The notes beneath the pieces are model-generated. The model was not told where the DNA came from. It worked only from the letters and a program-made list of their open reading frames with translations, and did no database searches. The position numbers and the translations under genes were made by a program. A stretch of DNA of 7,375 bases from Eutrophobius sp051275005 (GTDB lineage Bacteria; Pseudomonadota; Gammaproteobacteria; Eutrophobiales; Eutrophobiaceae). The DNA lies in assembly GCA_051275005.1 (NCBI GenBank), contig JBNMOP010000132.1:1-7375 (forward strand). Reading direction: 5' to 3'. Shown piece by piece: positions 1-6,152 of the stretch. Position 1 is the stretch's first letter, and each line of letters begins with the position of its first letter.

Positions 1-35
1 AGAATAAAAATAATTATTATAATTATTTTTATTCT
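1..35. repeat. 35-bp perfect palindrome (17-1-17) inside the family-4 transferase gene
   Basis: Positions 1-17 are the exact reverse complement of 19-35, with one central base at 18. The arms are almost entirely A/T. The sequence encodes an Asn/Tyr-rich stretch (residues about 316-327) at the expected linker between the two Rossmann domains. The left arm begins at the first base of the window, so the palindrome could be longer. Confidence 0.85.
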
Positions 36-981
36 CTGGTGGGAGCAGATTAGGTGGATTAATGAAGCAGGGCTCAACACCAATGTGTGCTGTGGTAATG
101 TCTCTGGCTTGACGATCATGTTCATTGGCAAAGCGTTCAATATATTTTTTAGTTTCGTCTGAATTTGCAATAATATGAGGATTCAGAGTTAACAAGCGTT
201 TCATCCAGGTTATTTGTTCTTGTTGATTCACCGGTAGAAAATACTCAGAGTAATAAATTATTATTAAATCATGAATAAACACACAATAATCCAAGTTAGC
301 AATATGTTTGATATGCTCTAATGCATCAAATGGGAATCCACGATTATAGGCAGTATAAATATATAAATAATTGTGATTATTTTTTAGACTAATTTTATCT
401 AACAAATACTCTGAAGATTTTCTCCGAGTTGCAATAAATCTACAGGCATCATATATACTTTTTGTATGCTGAAAAACTCCGATAAACTGACCAATTTTTA
501 ATAATAATAGGGCAGGATACTTTGAAAGACTCGCAACCAGCGCATACCATATTTTAAGCACATGGGGTAGATTTTTGACCCAGCTGAATTCCACGCCAAA
601 AATTTCAGTTAATTCCTGGTTTAATAAGAAATTAAACCGATCATGGAAGGGCATGGAGAAAAAAGTATCTAAATCTGGATCCCACATGCCGTGGTATTTC
701 ATCCTGAATTCCAGGTTAGACTGTGATTTAGATACGTCAGTTTGATTTTCAACTACACCCAGTTCCCAGTTACTCAGGAGGTGATTGACCAAAGCTTCAG
801 CCTCATCGTGATTTATGATGAGTAATTTATTTCCATGTTGTTTTACAAAAGTGGTATCTGATTTATTGTGGCAAAGAAAGTAGTGTGCATAACGCAGGTC
901 AACCCTGACGGTTCCTGATGGTGTTTCTGATACCTGCTGATAGATTAAGCAGGTCAAATCATAGATGTATTTCTTCCTCAT
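1..981 (-). CDS. Glycosyltransferase, family 4 type (GT-B fold), 3' end cut by window edge
   Basis: The frame is open from ATG at 981 to the left edge: 327 codons with no stop, so the C-terminus lies outside. The N-terminus (DLTCLIYQQ, then TPSGTVRVDLRYA, residues 8-32) resembles the start of family-4 transferases of polysaccharide clusters, which read 'D.t.L......TGi.RVdl.yA'. Further family landmarks are FIHDLI (235-240), followed by YYSEYF (243-248), ANSDETKKYI (272-281) and HIGVE (299-303). These belong to the N-terminal Rossmann domain and the linker. The nucleotide-sugar-binding C-terminal domain (expected GTIEPRKN-like motif) should start just beyond the edge. An in-frame TAA about 30 nt upstream and AGGAAG 12 nt before the ATG fix the start. 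It follows the two-domain glycosyltransferase by 78 bp on the same strand, so the two are probably co-transcribed. The cytoplasmic role would be adding a sugar to a lipid-linked glycan; donor and acceptor are unknown. Confidence 0.8.
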   Translation of the reverse strand, partial: MRKKYIYDLTCLIYQQVSETPSGTVRVDLRYAHYFLCHNKSDTTFVKQHGNKLLIINHDEAEALVNHLLSNWELGVVENQTDVSKSQSNLEFRMKYHGMWDPDLDTFFSMPFHDRFNFLLNQELTEIFGVEFSWVKNLPHVLKIWYALVASLSKYPALLLLKIGQFIGVFQHTKSIYDACRFIATRRKSSEYLLDKISLKNNHNYLYIYTAYNRGFPFDALEHIKHIANLDYCVFIHDLIIIYYSEYFLPVNQQEQITWMKRLLTLNPHIIANSDETKKYIERFANEHDRQARDITTAHIGVEPCFINPPNLLPPENKNNYNNYFYS

Positions 982-1059
982 AATTATAGTGAACTTCCTT
1001 GACTGAATACTTTATGTTGAGAGATTATTTGAGGAGATTATACCGCTTTTTAGGATATA
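982..1059. other. 78-bp spacer between the two glycosyltransferase genes
   Basis: This is an AT-rich, non-coding spacer between co-oriented genes. On the minus strand it holds a TATAAT hexamer (1042-1037) but no convincing -35 box at 16-18 bp, so a promoter is possible but not well supported. The only useful ribosome-binding signal is AGGAAG, 12 nt before the downstream ATG. No terminator hairpin with a T-tract was found, which fits read-through from the upstream gene. Confidence 0.5.
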
Positions 1060-3639
1060 TTATTCTCGTTTGTTAATTATATAATTATCACTATCCCATG
1101 GATGGATAAGCCTGGGAGGGTGAGCAAGGGAAAAATCCTCATCAGTAATGGTAAGATTGGGATTATAAAAGGGGTCTCGTTCCAGGACATGTTTCCATTT
1201 ATTACGCATAAACATATACTCTGCATTCCACCTGTGAATATTTTCCTTTGAAAGATCTGAACCTCGAGATGCAGATTCCAAATGATAGAGTTCTGCAAAG
1301 GGTGTCCATATGACTTTTAATCCAAGCGCCTTGACCTTGAGACTGAAATCGACATCGTTAAAGGCAATACGGACATTGACAGCATCCAGCCCATCTACCT
1401 TTTTATAGACAGATTTCTTGGTTAATAGGCATGCAGCAGTTACACAGGATAATTCCTGGCAGAGTACTAATCTGTCGTCATAACCTCTAGCATATCCAGG
1501 TTCATACCTGAAGTTATGTCCTGCGACCCCACCAAGACCAATAATTACACCGGCATGTTGAATAGTGTCATTTTCATACAGTAGTTTGGCACCTACTACA
1601 CCCACATCTGCCCTGATTATATGCCCCATCATTTCATCTAACCAGTTTGGTTCTATGACCGAGATATCATTATTGATTAGACCAATATATTCACCGTTAG
1701 AATTTTCTACTGCAATGTTATTTAACTCTGAAAAATTAAATTCAGAATCTTGCCTCAGAACCTTAATACGTCCATTTTTAATAATTGAATTTAGATAAGA
1801 TAAAGTAGCCTCTTCGATGCTGCCATTATCAATGATAATAATTTCTATATTTTTGTATGCAGTTTTTTCAAGCAATCCGTGGATGCAGTTAGATAAGAGG
1901 GCTACTCTATCTCGGGTGAGGACGATTAAACTAATCAAGGGTTGAGGATTTGGCACGTCGCGTTTAATCCAAATGCCTGCCTTTACGAGACTGGCAGTTG
2001 CCAGTTGCTTTGTACGTTGAAGATGGACTTTTAAAGCATCAATATCATGTTGCAAGTTTATATCCGATTCACCCTTACTATCGTAGTCCAGTTTTCGATG
2101 ATGAAGTAAAACATAAGGGATATGTGAAACCTCCAAACTATCAAGTTTTCTCTCAGTTAATAAAAGATGTAATTGAGAGGATTGTATGAATGGATTGGTA
2201 ACACCGGCATTTATTGCAGTCATTAAACATTCAGACTGATAGCATACGAGGTATTGTAGGTAATTTTTTCCCAGGAAGAAATCATAATTCCAGTCCGGTT
2301 TAAAACAGGGCTCAAACATTTTGCCATACTGATTAATATGATCATAATCCGAGTAAATCAGCTTTAATTGATTATTCTTTTGAATATAGCAGGCGTATAA
2401 ATAGAGGGCGTGTTCTGACAATAGGTCTTGGTATTCTATAAATATTGCATATTGACCTTTAGATTGTTTAAGTGCCTCAGGTATATTATCTAAAATTTTC
2501 GCACTTTCATTATTAATGAGGATTCGTATTCGTTTATCATAACGCTCATATTTATTCAGAACTGATGTAACATGTGTATCAGGTGGTTGTTTGCACGTCA
2601 CTAACAATTCCCACTGAGGATAAAGTTGTAAAATAAGTGATTTAATACACAGATCCAGTAATTCAGGATGTTGATTATCTATATTTATAACAACACTGAA
2701 TAACGGCGGATTAATAAATGCGTCGATATGTTTATTTATCGCGTTCTTATCTTCAGAAGATAAATGTGAATATAATCTATTCCAGGTTGAATAAGATGAC
2801 TTTTCTGAGCGAGGTCGTCGCACACCCGGTAATTTTCTAATAAATAATGCATGAAGGATCTCATTCATCCCATAGTTGAATTTCGTATTTAGGTACCATG
2901 CAGCGTGGAAGAAATTAGTTTCCTTTATAGCGATATCATTTAGGTTGAGCTCTGTCTCTTTTGACACAAATTCTAATTTCAGTGATGTACAATGGGGTGG
3001 TAGTTCGATCAGAATTTCCTGGTCCATCAGGTTTTTGTTATAGGGCAGGGGAATGGTGTATTCGGACGTATATCCTACGCCAGGGTCGATATAAAGGTAA
3101 GGTTCAAGGTTTTCATCTGTTGCTGTAACGGAATATCTGAACAAAACCAAACCGCGTGGAAAAATATTGCTGTCTTCAGGGATAAGTTTAAGAAGATAAC
3201 TATGTTCCTGATAATCACTTTTAAGAGGGTTGCTTTCGGTAATAGAAGTATCAGAAATCTTTAACTTACATTGTTTTCCCAAAATAATTCGGATTAATCT
3301 TCGTATCCAATAGACAAGAAAACTTAGTGGCAATAAAAAGATTAAAAAGATATTTTTTATTAATTTTTCTACTACTTTAGTGGTCTCAATAGGTTGAATT
3401 CCAGTCTTTTTGTTGTTTGTTGTCGGATTTGATTGAATAAAATCAATGTAATCATTTTGTTGTTTTATGGTATTGCATAGATATTTAATCTGGTTTATTT
3501 CACCCGAGTATAAGTATTTAACGTTATCAATGGTAAAACTCCATATCCAGGACCAACTTGATTTTAACCAATGACTGGTATTATCAATATATTCCCTACG
3601 AAAGGTTTGAATTCTTAGTTGTAAATACTTGTAGTCCAT
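1060..3639 (-). CDS. Large two-domain family 2 glycosyltransferase, probable rhamnosyltransferase, with N-terminal membrane anchor
   Basis: The protein has 859 aa from ATG at 3639; a TTG at 3645, directly after an in-frame TAA, is the only other start, and neither has a clear Shine-Dalgarno sequence. Order of parts: a polar N-terminus; one hydrophobic segment (about 96-112) followed by basic residues, probably a membrane anchor; a beta-rich region (about 125-250) as seen in long polymer-assembling transferases; a first GT-A domain (about 311-540); a second GT-A domain (about 567-800). Domain 2 has the full active-site set: LTRDR (574-578), IDNGS (603-607), the DXD-like NND (656-658), FNDVDF (760-765) and YHLESASRG (785-793), a pattern typical of rhamnosyltransferase-like GT2 enzymes. 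Domain 1 keeps the fold markers YSDYD (429-433), FKPDW (446-450) and HIPYVLLHHR (506-515), but its donor- and metal-binding motifs are replaced (see findings). It would transfer sugar from a dTDP or UDP donor at the inner membrane; the rml neighbours favour dTDP-rhamnose, by inference. Confidence 0.85.
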   Translation of the reverse strand: MDYKYLQLRIQTFRREYIDNTSHWLKSSWSWIWSFTIDNVKYLYSGEINQIKYLCNTIKQQNDYIDFIQSNPTTNNKKTGIQPIETTKVVEKLIKNIFLIFLLPLSFLVYWIRRLIRIILGKQCKLKISDTSITESNPLKSDYQEHSYLLKLIPEDSNIFPRGLVLFRYSVTATDENLEPYLYIDPGVGYTSEYTIPLPYNKNLMDQEILIELPPHCTSLKLEFVSKETELNLNDIAIKETNFFHAAWYLNTKFNYGMNEILHALFIRKLPGVRRPRSEKSSYSTWNRLYSHLSSEDKNAINKHIDAFINPPLFSVVINIDNQHPELLDLCIKSLILQLYPQWELLVTCKQPPDTHVTSVLNKYERYDKRIRILINNESAKILDNIPEALKQSKGQYAIFIEYQDLLSEHALYLYACYIQKNNQLKLIYSDYDHINQYGKMFEPCFKPDWNYDFFLGKNYLQYLVCYQSECLMTAINAGVTNPFIQSSQLHLLLTERKLDSLEVSHIPYVLLHHRKLDYDSKGESDINLQHDIDALKVHLQRTKQLATASLVKAGIWIKRDVPNPQPLISLIVLTRDRVALLSNCIHGLLEKTAYKNIEIIIIDNGSIEEATLSYLNSIIKNGRIKVLRQDSEFNFSELNNIAVENSNGEYIGLINNDISVIEPNWLDEMMGHIIRADVGVVGAKLLYENDTIQHAGVIIGLGGVAGHNFRYEPGYARGYDDRLVLCQELSCVTAACLLTKKSVYKKVDGLDAVNVRIAFNDVDFSLKVKALGLKVIWTPFAELYHLESASRGSDLSKENIHRWNAEYMFMRNKWKHVLERDPFYNPNLTITDEDFSLAHPPRLIHPWDSDNYIINKRE

Positions 3640-3659
3640 TATCAATTAATAGAAGTTAA

Positions 3660-3665
3660 ATTATA
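3660..3665 (-). promoter_or_regulatory. Possible -10 box for the glycosyltransferase pair
   Basis: The minus strand reads TATAAT from 3665 to 3660, about 20 bp ahead of the glycosyltransferase ATG. Transcription would start near 3652, leaving a leader of only about a dozen bases, which would fit the lack of a Shine-Dalgarno sequence. No good -35 box lies at 16-18 bp, so this is a weak call. Confidence 0.3.
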
Positions 3666-3782
3666 AATGCTTAAGGGTAGACGTTGTGTTGTGTTTCTAT
3701 CACGATACAATAAAACGATAGGTTCAGAATTAAGATTGTATAAGGTTACTTCAGGTGGGCAGCTAATACCATTATTCTGTTG

Positions 3783-3810
3783 AATTACCTGGTAATTTTA
3801 CTAGGTAATT
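3783..3810. promoter_or_regulatory. Imperfect 13-2-13 palindrome, candidate operator
   Basis: AATTACCTGGTAA (3783-3795) and TTACTAGGTAATT (3798-3810) are reverse complements apart from one position. The left arm contains a shorter perfect palindrome (ATTACC-T-GGTAAT, 3784-3796), so the TTACC/GGTAA half-site recurs. The right edge falls at about the -35 position of the TATAAT at 3827. This placement suits a dimeric regulator binding at or beside a promoter. The regulator is unknown. Confidence 0.5.
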
Positions 3811-3826
3811 TGCATGACACTCAGTA

Positions 3827-3832
3827 TATAAT
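3827..3832 (+). promoter_or_regulatory. Possible -10 box for the sulfotransferase gene
   Basis: A consensus TATAAT lies about 95 bp ahead of the sulfotransferase ATG. The matching -35 region (about 3804-3809) is not consensus and lies inside the palindrome at 3783-3810, which would fit an activator-dependent promoter. The predicted leader of about 90 nt contains two more inverted repeats. Confidence 0.35.
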
Positions 3833-3861
3833 CTAAACCTCAGGGATAATATTTCCCCATT

Positions 3862-3879
3862 AATTTTATACATAAAATT
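3862..3879. repeat. 8-2-8 inverted repeat in the sulfotransferase leader
   Basis: AATTTTAT (3862-3869) and ATAAAATT (3872-3879) pair perfectly around AC. The flanks CATT (3858-3861) and AATG (3881-3884) also pair if one base (C3880) is bulged. It could be a leader hairpin or a protein site. With its very AT-rich composition, chance cannot be excluded. Confidence 0.5.
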
Positions 3880-3890
3880 CAATGCTAATA

Positions 3891-3905
3891 TGGTCAAATT
3901 GACCA
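3891..3905. promoter_or_regulatory. 7-1-7 perfect palindrome just before the sulfotransferase start
   Basis: TGGTCAA-A-TTGACCA is perfectly symmetrical and ends 22 bp before the ATG at 3928. A repressor here would sit between the possible promoter and the start codon; as RNA it would form a hairpin near the ribosome entry site. Either would control the sulfotransferase gene. Confidence 0.5.
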
Positions 3906-3927
3906 ATATGAATATCAACGAAATAGA

Positions 3928-4899
3928 ATGAGAATTTGTTTGATTTTTTTTAAAAAAAATATATCACAAGTAGAAAGTTCGGGACTCCTTTTTTTACACA
4001 TTCCTAAAACAGCAGGGACTAGTTTCAGGGTGGCAGCAGATAACTCCGAACGAGGCTTGAAGATTTATGCTGATTATGGCAATCGACCGAGTTCTTCTAG
4101 ATTAATCAGAAAATGTTATAAGGACAAGGATTTCAGTCCAGTTGCGACTATCAGCAATCAGAGGACTATCCTGGTCGGTCATTTTTTCTTAAGGAGATAT
4201 GCCCGTCATTACCCAGTCCAAAATGTTATTTCTTTTGTCAGAGAACCTGTGCAACGGGTGTTGTCTCATTACCATTATATGATTCGTACTGATCGATACA
4301 AAGGCAGTCTCGAGTCTTTTATTAAAGATTCGAAGTATCAGAATGTTCAGAGCCGTCCCTTTAGTAAGTTTCCAATTGAAGCGATTGGCTTTATAGGATT
4401 AACTGAAAAATACAATGAAAGTCTTGAATTGATTAATACTATATATGCTCTGAATATACCTGTAAAAAATTTAAATAAAAATAAAGAAAAACCAGATGAA
4501 CCTTATGATGCGAGCCAGAATATAATTGGGTTAATTAAAGAGCAAAATCAAGCCGACATGCAATTATACGAAAAGGTGTGTCAATTATTTTTGACTAGAC
4601 AGCAAGTGGAGACAGGCAGATCTTCATATATATTCGGAAAAATTGACGTTATGAATGATAAGGAGATAAGTGGTTGGGCATTTGATCCAGGTTCATCAGA
4701 ACCAGTAAAATTGAATCTTCATCTAAATAATAATGTCGTTACACAACTTAATGCTGATACATTGCGCTCTGACTTAAAAAAGATGAATGTCCCTAGAAAT
4801 GCTAAAGTAGGATTTAGTTATTTGTTTAATAATAACCTGGCGTTATCAGGCAACCTCGAAGTGCGAGTTGCAGACAGTAATCAGTTGATTACAATTTAA
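3928..4899 (+). CDS. PAPS-dependent sulfotransferase with C-terminal GWAFD beta-type domain
   Basis: The 323-aa protein would move a sulfo group from PAPS to a sugar hydroxyl. The 5'-phosphosulfate loop is LHIPKTAGTSFR (23-34) and the 3'-phosphate site is SFVREPVQRVLSHYHY (102-117), the pattern of the carbohydrate sulfotransferase (type 2) superfamily. Other family-like stretches are VGHF (83-86), GLTEKYNESL (157-166) and EQNQADMQLYEKV (205-217). Residues about 237-323 form a separate module (GKIDVMNDKEISGWAFD, then LRSDL and VGFSYLF), a beta-rich appendix also seen on some bacterial glycosyltransferases and sulfotransferases. No signal peptide or membrane segment is clear, so the enzyme is probably cytoplasmic. 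The ATG is the only usual start after an upstream in-frame TAA (3886); its Shine-Dalgarno sequence is poor. Codons 6-11 contain a T8A8 run. The gene faces against rmlD (47 bp between stops) and diverges from the glycosyltransferases, so it is its own transcription unit. The acceptor is unknown; a glycan made by the neighbours is the likely one. Confidence 0.85.
   Translation: MRICLIFFKKNISQVESSGLLFLHIPKTAGTSFRVAADNSERGLKIYADYGNRPSSSRLIRKCYKDKDFSPVATISNQRTILVGHFFLRRYARHYPVQNVISFVREPVQRVLSHYHYMIRTDRYKGSLESFIKDSKYQNVQSRPFSKFPIEAIGFIGLTEKYNESLELINTIYALNIPVKNLNKNKEKPDEPYDASQNIIGLIKEQNQADMQLYEKVCQLFLTRQQVETGRSSYIFGKIDVMNDKEISGWAFDPGSSEPVKLNLHLNNNVVTQLNADTLRSDLKKMNVPRNAKVGFSYLFNNNLALSGNLEVRVADSNQLITI
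3943..3960. repeat. T8A8 homopolymer run near the sulfotransferase start
   Basis: Eight T (3944-3951) are followed by eight A (3952-3959); flanking A and T make an 18-bp perfect palindrome. It spans codons 6-11. A one-base slip in either run would shift the frame ahead of the PAPS-binding loop, and no usual in-frame start follows before the loop. Confidence 0.7.
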
Positions 4900-4946
4900 T
4901 TATTTTATATCCATACTTGCTGTTAGTTCGTTTGATGTATTCAGGA

Positions 4947-5843
4947 TTATTTAATAAGTTCATCTGTTAGTTGCATTAATTTTTGGTAATCCAGCAACAT
5001 CTTTCTTAGTGCTGAGCGCCAGTTTTCATTTTTTACTCTCCATATTTTATTTGTTTGAGAAATGTCCAGTACGCTATAAGCGGGACGTTTCGCAGGGGTA
5101 GGGAATTGTGACGTAGTAATTGGGATAATATTTATTTGTTTATCGATAATATTTAGTGCATTTGCTTCTTCGTATATTGCTACAGCAAAATCATACCAAC
5201 TAGTAACGCCTGAATCAGACCAATGATATATTCCCGCGTGGGTATTGTTTGTGACCATTGCCCATATCGTAAGAGCCAGATTTTTTGACCAGGTCGGTGC
5301 ACCTATTTGGTCAACAACTACACGTAATTCATCTCTTTCTTTCATCAAATTTAACATTGTTTTTACAAAATTACGGCCAGTTACTGAATAAACCCATGAG
5401 GTTCTAATTATGATGGAATTTGCAGCATAGGTTAGTCTAATTCGATTTTCGCCTTCAGCTTTGCTATGACCGTAGACTGAGATAGGGTTGGTTGAATCAT
5501 CGGGCATATAAGGCGTTGATTGAGACCCATCAAATACAAAATCCGTTGATAAGTGGATTAATCGGGCTGCTACTTCTTTTGCACAAATTGCAAGGTATTC
5601 AGCCCCTGTTGAATTGACTGAATAAGCTATTTCTGACTCATTCTCTGCTCTGTCTACAGCGGTGTATGCAGCGGTATTGATTATATAGTCAGGGCAAATC
5701 TCGCCTATTCTTTCGGATAACGCTTCTTTGAAAGTAATATCCAGTTCATGGTGCCCAAAGGCAAAGAGCTCAATTCCCTTCGGGACTGATTTAATAAGGT
5801 CCTTTCCAACCTGCCCATCTTTACCTGTAATTAGTACCTTCAA
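4947..5843 (-). CDS. rmlD: dTDP-4-dehydrorhamnose reductase
   Basis: RmlD does the last step of dTDP-L-rhamnose synthesis, the NAD(P)H-dependent reduction of dTDP-4-dehydro-L-rhamnose, in the cytoplasm. The 298-aa length is normal. Visible motifs of this extended short-chain dehydrogenase: the nucleotide-binding TGKDGQVG (6-13), NTAAYTAVDRAE (56-67), STDFVFDG (99-106) with the catalytic Thr, the YGHSK catalytic Tyr124/Lys128 pair, RTSWVY (147-152) and RPAYSVLD (253-260). The start is a TTG at 5843: an in-frame TAG two codons upstream rules out an earlier start, and MKVLITG is the expected N-terminus of the family. The Shine-Dalgarno sequence is weak. It is the last rml gene here and lies 340 bp after rmlC instead of abutting it, so it may also have its own promoter. 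It converges on the sulfotransferase gene, with 47 bp and no evident terminator between them. Confidence 0.95.
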   Translation of the reverse strand: MKVLITGKDGQVGKDLIKSVPKGIELFAFGHHELDITFKEALSERIGEICPDYIINTAAYTAVDRAENESEIAYSVNSTGAEYLAICAKEVAARLIHLSTDFVFDGSQSTPYMPDDSTNPISVYGHSKAEGENRIRLTYAANSIIIRTSWVYSVTGRNFVKTMLNLMKERDELRVVVDQIGAPTWSKNLALTIWAMVTNNTHAGIYHWSDSGVTSWYDFAVAIYEEANALNIIDKQINIIPITTSQFPTPAKRPAYSVLDISQTNKIWRVKNENWRSALRKMLLDYQKLMQLTDELIK

Positions 5844-5900
5844 TGGCTATTCCATAGTCAATTTAATTTTTAACTAGATTCCAGACATACATATTCAGGA

Positions 5901-5929
5901 AAAATAGTCATCTTCATTTCCGCATTCAA
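5901..5929 (-). promoter_or_regulatory. Possible sigma-70-type promoter for rmlD
   Basis: On the minus strand TTGAAT (5929-5924) and TATTTT (5906-5901) are separated by 17 bp, the ideal spacing, with about four of six matches in each box. The start would be near 5894, giving a leader of about 50 nt before the rmlD TTG. A perfect palindrome directly abuts the -35 box. Confidence 0.35.
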
Positions 5930-5943
5930 GGGCACTTGTGCCC
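5930..5943. repeat. 6-2-6 inverted repeat GGGCAC-TT-GTGCCC
   Basis: This perfect GC-rich inverted repeat lies in an AT-rich gap, immediately upstream of the possible rmlD -35 box. It may be an operator or part of a degraded repeat. No T-run follows on either strand, so it is not a classical terminator. Confidence 0.55.
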
Positions 5944-6114
5944 ACGGGTATAATCTCCGGCGGGAACCCAATAAAATACACCTCCGACATTACCGAACAA
6001 ATATTCCCATAACTAGTAAATATCAAGAAAAAATATCTGTCTCTCTCAATGAGTTTCCATAACAGTCTTTGTATAGATTAAAAATAAACGTCGTCCGTCA
6101 AAATATTCGCTACT

Positions 6115-6137
6115 GTCATACTGGCGAACGCCAGTAT
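6115..6137. repeat. REP-like palindrome downstream of rmlC
   Basis: GTCAT is followed by a hairpin whose arms ATACTGGCG (6118-6126) and CGCCAGTAT (6129-6137) pair perfectly around AA. It shares the frame GTCAT....GCGAA.G.....AT with the repeat at 6807-6829, and the bases that differ do so in pairing partners. It resembles short dispersed palindromes common in proteobacterial spacers. No T-run follows on the rmlC transcript strand. Confidence 0.7.
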
Positions 6138-6152
6138 CCTAATAATATTAGG
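6138..6152. repeat. 6-3-6 inverted repeat beside the REP-like element
   Basis: CCTAAT (6138-6143) and ATTAGG (6147-6152) pair around AAT, directly next to the 6115-6137 hairpin. TATCCT (6135-6140) can instead pair with AGGATA (6163-6168), giving a competing fold. It sits just after the rmlC stop codon and may slow decay or limit read-through of the transcript. Confidence 0.5.

Larger units (their letters stand above)
3640..3927. other. Divergent intergenic region (about 288 bp) rich in palindromes
   Basis: This non-coding, AT-rich region separates the minus-strand glycosyltransferase from the plus-strand sulfotransferase, so it must supply starts for both directions. It holds three inverted repeats (3783-3810, 3862-3879, 3891-3905), all in the half nearer the sulfotransferase, and a TATAAT for each direction. 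No reading frame of note was found; a 7-codon ATG frame at 3908-3931 overlaps the sulfotransferase start codon. Confidence 0.7.

Noticed and set aside
1077..2189. Short open frames of 63-77 codons within the large glycosyltransferase gene
   Set aside because: They lie in other frames of a gene with strong motif support, and their translations show no domain-like pattern.
3810..3832. TTGCAT (3810-3815) as -35 box for TATAAT (3827-3832)
   Set aside because: The spacing is only 11 bp, too short for a sigma-70 promoter.
3908..3931. Seven-codon leader frame overlapping the sulfotransferase start (ATGA overlap)
   Set aside because: It has no ribosome-binding site and no meaningful residue pattern; such a short frame is expected by chance.
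4900..4946. Bidirectional terminator between the converging sulfotransferase and rmlD genes
   Set aside because: The 47-bp gap has no inverted repeat able to form a terminator stem.
6118..6152. Rho-independent terminator after rmlC
   Set aside because: The hairpins are strong but no run of T follows on the transcript strand, so a repeat element is the better call.
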